Positions 7,815 through 17,413 of a stretch of DNA of 64,000 nt are shown one piece after another. The stretch's first letter is position 1. Each line of letters begins with the position of its first letter. This DNA comes from Weissella minor (GTDB lineage: Bacteria; Bacillota; Bacilli; Lactobacillales; Lactobacillaceae): contig NZ_JQCD01000018.1 of the NCBI RefSeq assembly GCF_001437425.1, positions 712 to 64,711 on the forward strand, read 5' to 3'. A program made the position numbers and the translations under genes. The notes beneath the pieces were generated by a model, which saw nothing but the letters and a program-made list of their open reading frames with translations, did no database searches and was not told the origin of the DNA.

Positions 7815-8510
7815 ATGGAAAAATATCGGGAGATCTATTTTGATCTAAAAGATCGGCTTAATGCTGGTGAATTTGAACAAGGTAAATTATTACCTAGTGA
7901 TCATAAATTAATGATGAATTATGGTGTTGCTCGCGAAACTGTTCGTAAGGCCATGAAACAATTGGCTGAAGATGGTTATGTACAACGCTTGCGAGGTAAA
8001 GGAACAATTGCAATTGATCAAAAGCAATTTCATTTTCCGTTAACTGAAATTATGAGTTATACCGAACTTGTTAATAGTGAGAATTTGCAATCAGAAAATC
8101 GGTTAATTTCATTTAAAGCTGATGTGATACCTAAGATTTTCGGCGCTGAAGAAGTTGAACCGGTACAACAAATTGTCCGGGTCCGGATGGTTGATGCAGA
8201 GCCAGACATTGTTGATTATGATTATGTGCTTAAATCCGTTGCACCGGAAATTACGGAAACTGATGCAAAGACATCATTGTTCCGATATTTTGAACAAGAT
8301 TTGGGATTAGAAATTGATTACGCTGTGAAAACTTTGACCGTAGAACAAGCGACAGTTGAAGATCGGCGGCTTTTGAACATTCCAGTGCGTACACCCGTTG
8401 TTGTTGTTCGTAGTAAAACGTATTTGAAAGACAGTCGTGTGTTGTCATATACCGAATCGAGACATCGCGGCGATCGCTTTTCAAGTGTTGTTTTTGCCAA
8501 GAGACATTAA
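7815..8510 (+). CDS. treR: GntR/HutC-family repressor of trehalose operon
   Basis: 231 residues. An N-terminal winged helix-turn-helix of GntR type (residues 1-70; LPSDHKLMMNYGVARETVRK, then LAEDGYVQRLRGKGT) is followed by an UTRA-type effector domain ending in YTESRHRGDRFSSVVFAKRH. TreR proteins sense trehalose 6-phosphate; that ligand is inferred from the PTS and phosphorylase genes downstream. The ATG at 7815 follows AAAGGGAG; longer open frames upstream run through the promoter and are rejected. It is the first gene of an apparent five-gene operon, with a 16-bp palindrome over its promoter. Confidence 0.85.
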   Translation: MEKYREIYFDLKDRLNAGEFEQGKLLPSDHKLMMNYGVARETVRKAMKQLAEDGYVQRLRGKGTIAIDQKQFHFPLTEIMSYTELVNSENLQSENRLISFKADVIPKIFGAEEVEPVQQIVRVRMVDAEPDIVDYDYVLKSVAPEITETDAKTSLFRYFEQDLGLEIDYAVKTLTVEQATVEDRRLLNIPVRTPVVVVRSKTYLKDSRVLSYTESRHRGDRFSSVVFAKRH

Positions 8511-8534
8511 TAAATATATTTAAGGAGTAAACAT

Positions 8535-9029
8535 ATGTTTGGTTTTGGAAAGAAGAAGAAAGAATTAGTTGATGATCAACGTGTTTATACGGTGACAAAT
8601 GGGAATATCTTACCATTGTCTGATGTTTCTGATCCAGTTTTTTCACAAGGAATGATGGGAACTGGTTATGCCATTGAACCCGATGAGGACGCCAAAATTG
8701 TTTCGCCAGTGTATGCAAAGGTCACGATGGTACAAGGGCATGCAATTGGGCTACAACGAGCAGATGGATTACAATTTTTAATTCACATTGGTGTTGACAC
8801 TGTGAATTTGAAAGGAGCGCCATTTCATGCCGAAGTCGCTGAAGACGATATTGTTGAACCTGGTGATGAACTTGTAAAAGTTGATTGGGGTCAAATTGCA
8901 GAAAGTGGGCTTGATAAGACAGTGATGGTTGTGATGCCAAATCAACAAAAATTAGGGGCAACGTTAAAAATTGATGATGCAGCGCGAACTGTAAAAGCAA
9001 CGCAAGAACTTGGGACGGCTGAACGTTAA
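8535..9029 (+). CDS. PTS glucose-type EIIA
   Basis: 164-residue stand-alone EIIA of the glucose/trehalose class. The signature HIGVDTVNLKGAPFHAEV contains the His that accepts phosphate from HPr, and PGDELVKVDWGQI follows as in Crr-like proteins. It passes phosphate to the EIIBC encoded 21 bp downstream, which has no EIIA domain of its own. Good ribosome-binding site AAGGAG 7 bases before ATG. Confidence 0.92.
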   Translation: MFGFGKKKKELVDDQRVYTVTNGNILPLSDVSDPVFSQGMMGTGYAIEPDEDAKIVSPVYAKVTMVQGHAIGLQRADGLQFLIHIGVDTVNLKGAPFHAEVAEDDIVEPGDELVKVDWGQIAESGLDKTVMVVMPNQQKLGATLKIDDAARTVKATQELGTAER

Positions 9030-9050
9030 ATAATTATAGGAGTAAAAGTT

Positions 9051-10553
9051 ATGGGACAAGATTATAAAGCATTGGCTAGTGCCATTATTGAAGGCGTTGG
9101 CGGTAAAGAAAATATTAATTCAGTGATTCACTGTATTACACGTTTGCGTTTCTATCTAAAAGATGAAACTAAAGCCGATACTGCAACGATTACTGATTTA
9201 GATGGTGTTGCAGGTGCTGTTTATAACAAACAGTTAGGTCAATATCAAGTTGTTATTGGGCAAGCGGTTGAAGATGTCTATGATGAGGTTATTGCACAAT
9301 TAGGAGCTAGTTATGCTGGCGGATCAGAAGAGGATACTGAGACAACCGATTCAACACCAGAAGCTGAGAAACCGACGTCATTTATTGGTTGGATTAAGTA
9401 TGCCTTTCAACTTTTGATTGGAACGATTACGGGATCAATGATTCCGGTTATCGGATTGTTAGCGGCTTCAGGTATTCTGAAGGGATTCTTGACGTTATTT
9501 ACGCAAAACTTACATTGGATTGATCCGGAGTCAAGTACATTCATCATTATCAATGCGATGGGTGACTCAGCTTTTTACTTCCTACCAATTCTAGTTGGAT
9601 TCTGTGCGGCTAAGCAATTGAAATCTGATCCAATTGTCGTCGCAACGATTGCTGGTGTTTTGGTTCACCCATCAATTGCGGCACTTTGGGCAGCACCAAC
9701 TAAAGGAATGCCAACATTATTTAATGTGCCTTTGAACGCAGATTTGTTCGGGCTTCCTATTCACATCCCACAGTATTCATACTCAATTTTCCCAATTATT
9801 TTTGCGGCATGGATGGCACGTCCAGTCGGAAATTGGTTGAAGAAGCATTTGCCATTAGCAGTACGTTCGATTTTCCAACCTTTGTTCACTGTATTTATCG
9901 TAACAATTACAGTCTTGGTTGTTATGGGACCGGTTATTTCATTGCTTTCAGCTGGATTGGCTGCTGGAATTAATTGGTTAGTAACGCTTAATCAAGCTGT
10001 GGCTGGATTTGTTATTGGTGGATTCTATCAGTGCTTGGTTATCTTTGGTTTGCACTGGATGGTTATTCCAATTATCTCAAACGACATTGCAGCAACTGGA
10101 CACTCAGTTTTGAATGGATTAATTAGCTTCACAATGGTTGCTCAAGGTGCAGGAGCTTTAGCTGTTTGGGCCAAGACTAAGAATGAAAATTTGAAGGGGC
10201 TATCATTAGCCGGTGCTTTGTCAGCCTTTGCTGGTGTTACTGAACCTGCCATGTATGGGGTTAACTTGAAGTACGGTCGTGTCTTCTGGATGTCGAATAT
10301 TGGTGGTGCCATTGGTGGTTTATTGGCAGGATTAATGAAGGTTGATATGTTTGGATTTACCGGATCATTGATTGGATTCCCCTCATTCTTCTCACCAACA
10401 AACTCATTTAATATTTGGGCCTTTGTTATTGCATCAGCTGTGACGGTGGTTATTTCATTTATCTGTGTTTATTTCTGGGGCTTCTCAGATTCAGATTTGG
10501 AAAATGCACGTCAAGCTGAAAAGAAGAATGTCTTTAAAGACGCTGTTGAATAA
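9051..10553 (+). CDS. treB: PTS EIIBC, trehalose-specific
   Basis: 500 residues: an EIIB domain at 1-90 with the phosphorylation-site Cys in NSVIHCITRLRFYLKDE, a Glu/Thr-rich linker, and an EIIC membrane domain from about residue 110 (IGTITGSMIPVIGLLAASG, and the GVTEPAMYGVN motif of the glucose-superfamily EIIC). It would import trehalose as trehalose 6-phosphate. The sugar is inferred from the neighbouring TreR, GH65 phosphorylase and beta-phosphoglucomutase; beta-glucoside or sucrose EIIs have similar sequences. No EIIA domain is fused; EIIA is the gene just upstream. Confidence 0.88.
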   Translation: MGQDYKALASAIIEGVGGKENINSVIHCITRLRFYLKDETKADTATITDLDGVAGAVYNKQLGQYQVVIGQAVEDVYDEVIAQLGASYAGGSEEDTETTDSTPEAEKPTSFIGWIKYAFQLLIGTITGSMIPVIGLLAASGILKGFLTLFTQNLHWIDPESSTFIIINAMGDSAFYFLPILVGFCAAKQLKSDPIVVATIAGVLVHPSIAALWAAPTKGMPTLFNVPLNADLFGLPIHIPQYSYSIFPIIFAAWMARPVGNWLKKHLPLAVRSIFQPLFTVFIVTITVLVVMGPVISLLSAGLAAGINWLVTLNQAVAGFVIGGFYQCLVIFGLHWMVIPIISNDIAATGHSVLNGLISFTMVAQGAGALAVWAKTKNENLKGLSLAGALSAFAGVTEPAMYGVNLKYGRVFWMSNIGGAIGGLLAGLMKVDMFGFTGSLIGFPSFFSPTNSFNIWAFVIASAVTVVISFICVYFWGFSDSDLENARQAEKKNVFKDAVE

Positions 10554-10582
10554 TTATTATTGATTGTAGAAAGGATGTTCAC

Positions 10583-12940
10583 ATGAGTACTGAAAATTGG
10601 CAACTGAAATATGATGTCATTACTGATCAAGCTAAGTCATACGGAGAAGAAGCCTTACTAACATTGGGAAATGGGTATGTTGGTTGGCGTGGTGCACCGG
10701 TTTGGGCAACGTATGATGAAAACCACTATCCTGCACTATATGTTGCAGGGGTGTTCAATCAAACAAAGACACCTGTTGCTGGTCGTGACGTTGTAAATGA
10801 AGATTTAGTGAATTTACCCAATCCACAATTGATTAAAATCAATGTTAATGGTGAATTGTTAACGCAAGAAAAATTATCAGAACGTGAAAGTACCTTACAT
10901 TTTGATAATGGGGCCTTAACTGAAATTCATCAATTTAAGGTAAGTGACGGTACGGTGACGGTTGCGACAACAAAAGTTGTTGATCCAATTGCTTGGCGTC
11001 AAATTGCCTTGCAAGTACAAATTTCGACTGATTTTAAAGCGAAGGTGCAACTTGAAAGTTTAGTTGATACAAGTATTATCAATCAAAATGTGAAGCGTTA
11101 TCGTGATTTTGAATCACGTGAATTTGATGTTGACGGTGTCGATATTGAAGCACAACAAGTATTTGTTAAAACACGCCAGTCAGGGATTAACATTGGTCTT
11201 GGTGTTGATACACAGGTGCTCCAACAAAGTCAGCTTTTGCCAAAGACGGTTGATATTGTTGAAGAAAATTTGGTGGAGTCCTTTACAACAGAGTTGTTAC
11301 CTGGCGTTCCAGCTACATTAGTAAAAAATATTTCTGTGATTACGTCACAAGATTATTCTGAGGAGCTCGCGCCCGCATTAACTGAGTTAATGGCTGAGAC
11401 TTCGTTTGAACAAGTTCGTTTGGATAGTGCTGATTATTGGGAACAAGTATGGCGCGAAGCTGATATCGAGTTGGTTGCTGAGGATACCACTATGCAACAG
11501 TTGCTTCGCATGAATGTCTTCCATTTACGTCAAGCAGCGCAGTCAAACGCAAATCCATCGCTTGATGTATCCGTTGGCTCACGTGGTTTAACTGGTGAAG
11601 GCTATCGTGGACATATTTTTTGGGATGAGTTGTTCTTAATTCCTTATTATGCTGCTAACGATCCACGAACGGCGCGTGCGTTGATTCAATATCGTATTCA
11701 ACGACTTGCTGCTGCACAAGCGAATGCTCACAAAGAACAAGAAGCAGGGGCAATGTTCCCATGGCAAGCGGGACTTTATGGGGACGAACAAGCACAAGTG
11801 ATTCATTTGAATACAGTAGATAACACATGGATTCCAGATAATTCTCGCTTACAACGTCATGTGAGTCTTGCGATTGCGTATGATCTTTGGGTTTATACAA
11901 AGGTTACAGGTGATGAAAGCTTACTTAATAATGGTGGCTTAACCATGATTTTGGAGATTGCGAAGTTCTGGCTTAACAAGGTCGAACTTGCATCAGATGA
12001 CATCTACGACCTTAGTGGTGTGATGGGACCTGATGAATTTCACGAAGCTTACCCAGATTCAAATGAAGGCGGTTTGAAAAATAATGCTTACACCAATGTG
12101 ATGTTAGCTTGGTTATTGGAATGGATTTTGGAACTAGGGGATGAATTGTCAGCATTTGAGGCAATTGCATTTAGTGATGACTTTGATGAATTGATGATGG
12201 AAAAAGTTTCAGATGTTGCTCACGGTTTGCGCTTAGAACGTAATGACGAAGGTGTCTTTGCGCAATATGAAGGCTACTTCAATTTGAAGGAACTGGATTT
12301 TGAAGCTTATACAGAAAAGTATGGTGATATTCACCGTGTTGATCGCTTGCTAAAGGCAGAAGGTAAGTCTCCCGATGATTACCAAGTTGCAAAGCAAACT
12401 GACTTATTGATGCTCATGTATAACTTTGACAGTAAGCATGTTGAAAAGTTATTGAACCAATTAGGTTATCCAGTTGAAGCAGATTGGTTGTTGGCAAATA
12501 CAGAATATTACTTAGCACGTACAGTTCATGGTTCAACGACATCACGTCCCGTTTTTGCTGGTATTGATGTTGAACTAGGACGCTTAGATGAGGCTGAAGC
12601 TTTACTATCAAGTGCCATTCGTTCAGATGTAGATGATATTCAAGGTGGAACAACCGCTGAAGGTATCCATACTGGTGTGATGGGTGAAACATTGGCAGTG
12701 GTTCAAAATAAATTTGGTGGTGTTAAATTGACCGGTGATATGCTAGAAATTGATCCACATTTGCCAACTTCATGGGAATCATTGCACTTTAAGCAACGCT
12801 ATCAGAATACGTTAATTGATATTATTGAAACGCATGCTTTTATTTCAATTACATCTGATCATGAGATGCGGGTCGAAGTTGCGGGTGATGTTTATACACT
12901 AATGGCGGATGAGCCTTTAGTTGTGAGTTTGGAGGCATAA
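10583..12940 (+). CDS. trePP: GH65 phosphorylase, probably trehalose 6-phosphate phosphorylase
   Basis: 785-residue GH65 enzyme. N-terminal beta-sandwich opens with ALLTLGNGYVGWRGAP. The (alpha/alpha)6 barrel carries RGHIFWDELFLIPYY and GVMGPDEFHEAYPDSNEGG, whose Glu is the family's general acid, plus NNAYTNVMLAW. It would split trehalose 6-phosphate with inorganic phosphate into glucose 6-phosphate and beta-glucose 1-phosphate. Maltose or kojibiose phosphorylase would look alike; the choice rests on the PTS upstream, which delivers a phosphorylated disaccharide, and pgmB directly downstream, as in Lactococcus lactis. Ribosome-binding site AAAGGATG. Confidence 0.82.
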   Translation: MSTENWQLKYDVITDQAKSYGEEALLTLGNGYVGWRGAPVWATYDENHYPALYVAGVFNQTKTPVAGRDVVNEDLVNLPNPQLIKINVNGELLTQEKLSERESTLHFDNGALTEIHQFKVSDGTVTVATTKVVDPIAWRQIALQVQISTDFKAKVQLESLVDTSIINQNVKRYRDFESREFDVDGVDIEAQQVFVKTRQSGINIGLGVDTQVLQQSQLLPKTVDIVEENLVESFTTELLPGVPATLVKNISVITSQDYSEELAPALTELMAETSFEQVRLDSADYWEQVWREADIELVAEDTTMQQLLRMNVFHLRQAAQSNANPSLDVSVGSRGLTGEGYRGHIFWDELFLIPYYAANDPRTARALIQYRIQRLAAAQANAHKEQEAGAMFPWQAGLYGDEQAQVIHLNTVDNTWIPDNSRLQRHVSLAIAYDLWVYTKVTGDESLLNNGGLTMILEIAKFWLNKVELASDDIYDLSGVMGPDEFHEAYPDSNEGGLKNNAYTNVMLAWLLEWILELGDELSAFEAIAFSDDFDELMMEKVSDVAHGLRLERNDEGVFAQYEGYFNLKELDFEAYTEKYGDIHRVDRLLKAEGKSPDDYQVAKQTDLLMLMYNFDSKHVEKLLNQLGYPVEADWLLANTEYYLARTVHGSTTSRPVFAGIDVELGRLDEAEALLSSAIRSDVDDIQGGTTAEGIHTGVMGETLAVVQNKFGGVKLTGDMLEIDPHLPTSWESLHFKQRYQNTLIDIIETHAFISITSDHEMRVEVAGDVYTLMADEPLVVSLEA

Positions 12941-12942
12941 AA

Positions 12943-13596
12943 ATGGTTGAGTTTAACGATATAAAAGGTGTCGCGTTTGATATGGACGGGGTCATTGCAG
13001 ATACAGCTAAGTTTCACACGATGGCTTGGCGGCAATTAGCCGAAAGTCTGGGGGTTACTTGGAATCCCGAATTACAAGAGAATTTAAAAGGGATTGGCCG
13101 AATGGATTCATTGAATATGATTTTGGAGGCTGGCGACATTGTTGATAAATACTCTGACGCTCAAAAAGAGGCGTTAGCAACATCAAAGAATGACGCATAT
13201 AAGGAACTCATTGCGACATTGACACCCGATGATAATTTACCGGGGATGAAAAACTTTTTGGATGAATTGCAAGAAAATGGTTATCAGATGAGTGTGGCTT
13301 CTGCTTCAAAAAATGCACCATTCATTTTAGAACGACTAGGTTTGACGAGCTATTTTGTCGGCATTGTTGATCCAGCTAGTTTACATGCTGGTAAACCTGA
13401 CCCAGAAATTTTTGCGCGAGCTGCTGAGATTTTAGATTTAGACCCACAATATGTGATGGGCTTGGAAGATTCTGAGGCAGGAATCCAATCAATTCGTGGG
13501 GCCAATGAATTGGCCATTGGGATTGGTGTAACTGGTGATGTAACGCTCGCCTCAACACAAGAAGTGAGCTTGGCTGCAATTAAAGCACAAGTATAG
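12943..13596 (+). CDS. pgmB: beta-phosphoglucomutase
   Basis: 217-residue HAD-superfamily mutase. AFDMDGVIADTAKFH near residue 10 holds the nucleophile and acid/base aspartates, VASASKNAP the second HAD motif (Ser), and GLEDSEAGIQSIRGA the metal-binding acidic motif. It converts beta-glucose 1-phosphate from the GH65 enzyme into glucose 6-phosphate for glycolysis. It starts 2 bases after the phosphorylase stop, with GGAGG inside the upstream gene, so translation is probably coupled. Last gene of the trehalose operon. Confidence 0.95.
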   Translation: MVEFNDIKGVAFDMDGVIADTAKFHTMAWRQLAESLGVTWNPELQENLKGIGRMDSLNMILEAGDIVDKYSDAQKEALATSKNDAYKELIATLTPDDNLPGMKNFLDELQENGYQMSVASASKNAPFILERLGLTSYFVGIVDPASLHAGKPDPEIFARAAEILDLDPQYVMGLEDSEAGIQSIRGANELAIGIGVTGDVTLASTQEVSLAAIKAQV

Positions 13597-13610
13597 TAAA
13601 CAGTTGATTC

Positions 13611-13637
13611 AAGCGACCTGATTTGGGTCGCTTTTTT
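13611..13637 (+). terminator. terminator of trehalose operon
   Basis: AAGCGACC / GGGTCGCTT hairpin and T6. A TATAAT at 13641-13646, just downstream, is the likely -10 box of the phosphatase gene. Confidence 0.9.
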
Positions 13638-13675
13638 CGTTATAATGAAATAAATAGAAGCGGAGGGCGTGAAAG

Positions 13676-14434
13676 ATGGATGAAAAAACATTGGATATTG
13701 TAAATTTCCGAGATATTGGTGGATACACTGGTTTAGCAGGAATGCTCAAACCAAATTATTTTTATCGAAGTGCACAACTAACTGATTTGACTGATGCTCA
13801 AAAAACAGGATTAGTAGCTGATAAAAAAATTAAGACAATTATTGATTTTCGAACTGATGAAGAAGTTCAAAATACACCAGATTCAGATGTAACGGGTATT
13901 GCTTATCGACAAATTGATGTTTTGGGTGCTGGTAGCGGCGCGCCAAGTTTTGATGCCATGTTACAAAATGCAGAAGCAGGGCAAGCTTTTATGCTTGATA
14001 CATATGCTGAGCTCGTTTTGTCTAAACAAGCGCAACAAGCATACCATGACTTTTTGATGCACTTGATTGAACAACCCGAAGCAATTGTGTTCCATTGTTT
14101 TGCGGGTAAAGATCGAACAGGCTATGCGGCTGCCCTAATTTTAAAAATTGCTGGCATTGATAATCACACAATTCTAGAAGACTATTTATTAACAAATGAT
14201 ATGCGTCGTGTGGAAAATGAACGTGCCATTGCTGAAATTCAAACACATGTACATGCCACACCAGAAGACCTTGTCGGCTTGCAAAAATTATTTGAAGTGG
14301 ATGCAAGTTATTTGAAACAATCAGTGCAAACAATTGAAGCAGCCTTTGGCACATTCGAAAATTATTTACAAAAAGGGTTAGCATTACCGGCTGATTATAT
14401 CCAACGTTTTCGTGATATTTACTTGGAAGCATAA
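13676..14434 (+). CDS. tyrosine-protein phosphatase (CX5R family)
   Basis: 252 residues. NFRDIGGYTG at the N terminus and VFHCFAGKDRTGYAAALIL near residue 145 give the phosphocysteine active site HCxxGKDRTG (CX5R). IDFRTDEEV is a second conserved family feature. Members remove phosphate from tyrosine or from phosphoinositide-like substrates; in lactobacilli their targets are mostly unknown. It has its own promoter and terminator, so it is not part of the trehalose operon. Ribosome-binding site GCGGAGGG. Confidence 0.88.
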   Translation: MDEKTLDIVNFRDIGGYTGLAGMLKPNYFYRSAQLTDLTDAQKTGLVADKKIKTIIDFRTDEEVQNTPDSDVTGIAYRQIDVLGAGSGAPSFDAMLQNAEAGQAFMLDTYAELVLSKQAQQAYHDFLMHLIEQPEAIVFHCFAGKDRTGYAAALILKIAGIDNHTILEDYLLTNDMRRVENERAIAEIQTHVHATPEDLVGLQKLFEVDASYLKQSVQTIEAAFGTFENYLQKGLALPADYIQRFRDIYLEA

Positions 14435-14444
14435 ATAAAGACAC

Positions 14445-14488
14445 CATAAAATGGATTATTTGCAAAAATAATCCATTTTATTTTTTTA
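14445..14488 (+). terminator. terminator after phosphatase gene
   Basis: Long stem ATAAAATGGATTATT / AATAATCCATTTTAT followed by T7. Confidence 0.9.
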
Positions 14489-14533
14489 TAGAAAGTGATT
14501 GCAGTAGGGGTTCTGGCGATTGTAAATAAGATG

Positions 14534-14596
14534 TTTACACGATGCTTACACAAAACCCATGAAACTTACAGCGTTTATACATTGGTTGTCTATAAT
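14534..14596 (+). promoter_or_regulatory. putative PhoP-boxes and pstS promoter
   Basis: TTTACA (14534), CTTACA (14545), CTTACA (14565) and TATACA (14576) form two pairs, each with 5-bp gaps, as in PhoP boxes of Bacillus-type phosphate regulons. TATAAT at 14591-14596 follows without a good -35, consistent with activator dependence. A roughly 110-base leader precedes the pstS start. Confidence 0.6.
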
Positions 14597-14709
14597 AGGT
14601 TTTGTTGAAAGAGGTTGGGTCTTCTAATACTTGCTACTACAACTAAAAATTATTCAATCACTTTCAACATTAATTATAAGAACATGCAATTTTAAAAGGA
14701 GATACTTTC

Positions 14710-15591
14710 ATGAAAAGTACATTGATTAAGACAACTCTTGGTGCTAGCGTTTTGGCTGCAGCCACAATTTTGGGCGGTGCCACAGTTGCACAAGCTGATA
14801 GTAAAGTGATGGCTGTTGGTTCTACTGCGATGCAACCATTGGCTCAAGAAGCTGGTGAAAAGTTCACTGAAAAGAACAGCGACATTACTGTTAACGTTCA
14901 AGGTGGTGGATCTGGTGCCGGATTGAGCCAAGTTGGTAAGGGGTCAATTGATATTGGAAATTCAGATATCTTTGCTTCACAAAAAAAGGGTGTTGATGCC
15001 GACAAGATGAAGGACAACAAAGTTGCCGCAGTTGGAATCGCACCAGTTGTAAACAAAGATGTTGATGTTAAGAATGTCTCTGCTGATGAATTGAAGGATA
15101 TCTTTACAGGAAAGATTACCAACTGGAAGGAACTAGGCGGTAAGGATGAAAAGATTGTCTTAATCAACCGTGCACAAGGTTCTGGAACTCGTTTTACTTT
15201 TGAACAAAATGTTTTGGATGGAAAGTCAGCTAAGTCATCACAAGAACAAGATGATAATGGTGCGGTTCAAAAGATTGTTGGACAAACACCAGGTGCAATT
15301 TCATATCTAGCATTTTCATATACACAAGGTAAGAGTGCCGATAAGTTGAAGACACTTAGTGTTGATAATGTTAAGCCAACGGATAAAAACGTTGCCGATA
15401 ACAAGTGGAAGATCTGGGCTTACGAGCACATGTACACAACAAAGAACCCAAGTAAGGAAACAAAGCAATATATTGAGTTCGTTCAATCAGATGACATGAA
15501 GAAGACAACTAAGAAGCTTGGTTACATTCCAATGTCAGATATGAAGGTTGAAAAGGATGACAAGAACAAGGTTACTAAGATTGAAGACTAA
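14710..15591 (+). CDS. pstS: phosphate ABC transporter substrate-binding protein, PstS-like
   Basis: 293 residues. Signal peptide to about residue 29 (hydrophobic core, cut after VAQA), then the PstS fold: GSTAMQPLAQ, NVQGGGSGAGLSQVGKGSIDIGNSD and INRAQGSGTRFTFEQ, which carry the phosphate-contacting Ser, Thr, Arg and Asp positions. Oddities: the signal peptide has no lipobox Cys, unlike most Gram-positive PstS lipoproteins, and no pstC, pstA, pstB or phoU gene follows. It could be released or loosely wall-bound, or serve a transporter encoded elsewhere. Ribosome-binding site AAAAGGAGATA. PhoP-box-like repeats upstream support phosphate-starvation control. Confidence 0.88.
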   Translation: MKSTLIKTTLGASVLAAATILGGATVAQADSKVMAVGSTAMQPLAQEAGEKFTEKNSDITVNVQGGGSGAGLSQVGKGSIDIGNSDIFASQKKGVDADKMKDNKVAAVGIAPVVNKDVDVKNVSADELKDIFTGKITNWKELGGKDEKIVLINRAQGSGTRFTFEQNVLDGKSAKSSQEQDDNGAVQKIVGQTPGAISYLAFSYTQGKSADKLKTLSVDNVKPTDKNVADNKWKIWAYEHMYTTKNPSKETKQYIEFVQSDDMKKTTKKLGYIPMSDMKVEKDDKNKVTKIED

Positions 15592-15602
15592 TTTCTTGTA
15601 AT

Positions 15603-15639
15603 AAAAAAAGACCACAATTTATTTTGGTGGTCTTTTTTT
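15603..15639 (+). terminator. pstS terminator
   Basis: AAAGACCACAA / TTGGTGGTCTTT hairpin followed by T. Confidence 0.9.
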
Positions 15640-15800
15640 GTGGAATTTAATCAAACAAGCATGCAAAATACTTGTATTAAAACGGTATATCACATGGACA
15701 AGCTATAAATTTTGGCTTAAATGAGGTGGCGTTTGAGCCCAGCAAGGCGGTTGAAAAAGGTTTATACTGAAACTATCAATAAATAAAGGATGGTACACAG

Positions 15801-17207
15801 ATGACAGATAGAGTGCATGGTTCATGTACGACGGTTTTAGTAGGTAAGAAGGCGTCGTTAGATGGATCAACAATTATTTCACGTAACGATGATGGGCATG
15901 AAGCGCTTGATCCTCAAAGATTTACAGTTGTTACCCCCGACGAGCAACCGCGTCACTACAGCTCTGTTTTGAGTCATGTGACTATTGATTTACCAGATGA
16001 CCCCATGCGTTATACATCAATGCCTAATGCGGTGTTGACCGATGGAATTTGGCCAGCAGCTGGAATTAATGCAGAAAATGTGGCGATGTCGGCAACGGAA
16101 ACGATCACAACGAATCCACGTATTCAAGCGTTGGACCCATTCATTGATAACGGTATTGGTGAAGAAGATATTGTCACATTGGTGCTTCCTTATATTCATT
16201 CTGCCAAAGAAGGGGTGCAACGTTTAGGCATGTTGCTTGAAGACTATGGGACATATGAACCAAATGGGATTGCCTTTGCTGATCAAGATGAAGTTTGGTG
16301 GTTAGAAACAATTGGTGGGCATCACTGGGCTGCAGTACGGATTCCCGATGATGCTTATGTGGTCGCAGCAAATCGTATGAGCATTGACGCTTTTGATTTT
16401 GATGGGGATGATACATTGTCATCAGCCGATTTGAAAAAATTCATTGATGAAAATCAATTAAATCCAGATTTTGATGGTTATAATTTACGCCATATCTTTG
16501 GATCTGCTTCTATCAAGGATACGGTTTATAATAATCCACGTGTTTGGTATGGACAAAAATACTTAACACCAGCCGTTGAACATGAGCCGATGGAACAAGA
16601 TTTACCATTTATTGCGCATGCCAATCGTAAAATTTCGATTGAAGATGTAAAATTTATTTTAAGTGCGCACTACGAAAATACACAATACGACCCATATGGT
16701 AGTGGTAGCGAAAGTGACCGTAAATTATTCCGGTCAATTGGGCTAAATCGAAATCATAATGTGCATATTTTACAAATCCGAAACAATGTCCCTGCTGAAA
16801 TTGCAGGTATTCATTGGCTTGCCTTCGGCGCTAATACCTTTAATACAGTTGTGCCATTCTATGCAAATGTGACCGATACACCAGCTTCATATCGTGATGC
16901 AAGTGCAACGTTTGATCTTAATAATATGTACTGGTTGAGTTGTACGACTGCATTACTTGGTGATACGAATTATGATTTGTATGTCGATTTAAGAAATACC
17001 TTTGAGTTACAGGCGATGACGGCATATCGACAAATCCAACATGAAGCAGATGCAGCTGTAGTTGCTGGTGAGCATGTTGAGGATGTCTTAGCTGATGCAA
17101 ATCAAAAGCTTGCTGATGATTCTGTGGCTCGTCAAACCAAATTATTAGGTGAGATGGTTACCTTGGGCTCAGCAAATATGACTTTACGTTATAACTTGAA
17201 CGATTAA
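15801..17207 (+). CDS. pepD: C69-family dipeptidase (PepD type)
   Basis: 468 residues. The start region [20 protein letters not shown] followed by [12 protein letters not shown] matches the N-terminal-nucleophile C69 dipeptidases of lactic acid bacteria; the Cys at residue 9 is the expected catalytic nucleophile after removal of a short leader. Family enzymes hydrolyse a wide range of dipeptides in the cytoplasm, feeding amino-acid auxotrophs. No signal peptide or membrane segment. Single gene with its own terminator; ribosome-binding site AAAGGATGG. Confidence 0.9.
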   Translation: MTDRVHGSCTTVLVGKKASLDGSTIISRNDDGHEALDPQRFTVVTPDEQPRHYSSVLSHVTIDLPDDPMRYTSMPNAVLTDGIWPAAGINAENVAMSATETITTNPRIQALDPFIDNGIGEEDIVTLVLPYIHSAKEGVQRLGMLLEDYGTYEPNGIAFADQDEVWWLETIGGHHWAAVRIPDDAYVVAANRMSIDAFDFDGDDTLSSADLKKFIDENQLNPDFDGYNLRHIFGSASIKDTVYNNPRVWYGQKYLTPAVEHEPMEQDLPFIAHANRKISIEDVKFILSAHYENTQYDPYGSGSESDRKLFRSIGLNRNHNVHILQIRNNVPAEIAGIHWLAFGANTFNTVVPFYANVTDTPASYRDASATFDLNNMYWLSCTTALLGDTNYDLYVDLRNTFELQAMTAYRQIQHEADAAVVAGEHVEDVLADANQKLADDSVARQTKLLGEMVTLGSANMTLRYNLND

Positions 17208-17216
17208 AATAAATTT

Positions 17217-17252
17217 AAAACCTGTCGTCAAATTTTTGGCGATAGGTTTTTC
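17217..17252 (+). terminator. pepD terminator
   Basis: AAACCTGTCG / CGATAGGTTT hairpin with one G-U pair, then T. Confidence 0.8.
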
Positions 17253-17334
17253 TATTTAAAAGCACAACGTCATTTTAAATATTTTAAAAAAATTGTTATT
17301 TTGCAACTTTTTTTGAAAAATATAAATAAAGTGC

Positions 17335-17362
17335 TTGTATTTTGTGAAAAAAATCATATACT
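17335..17362 (+). promoter_or_regulatory. promoter of 2HCT carrier gene
   Basis: TTGTAT at 17335-17340 and TATACT at 17357-17362 with 16 bp between them, in a very AT-rich tract. Confidence 0.55.
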
Positions 17363-17413
17363 TAAGAGTGTAAATAAGAACTTATTTTTAGGAATCGGAA
17401 AGGATTTAGTGTC

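Noticed and set aside
10583-12940. Assignment of the GH65 enzyme as maltose phosphorylase
   Set aside because: A PTS imports phosphorylated sugar here and TreR/EII context favours trehalose 6-phosphate; still not excluded by sequence alone.
15640-15800. GAGGTGGCG before pepD as a T-box-like antiterminator motif
   Set aside because: The AGGGTGGNACCGCG core, specifier loop and terminator are not present.
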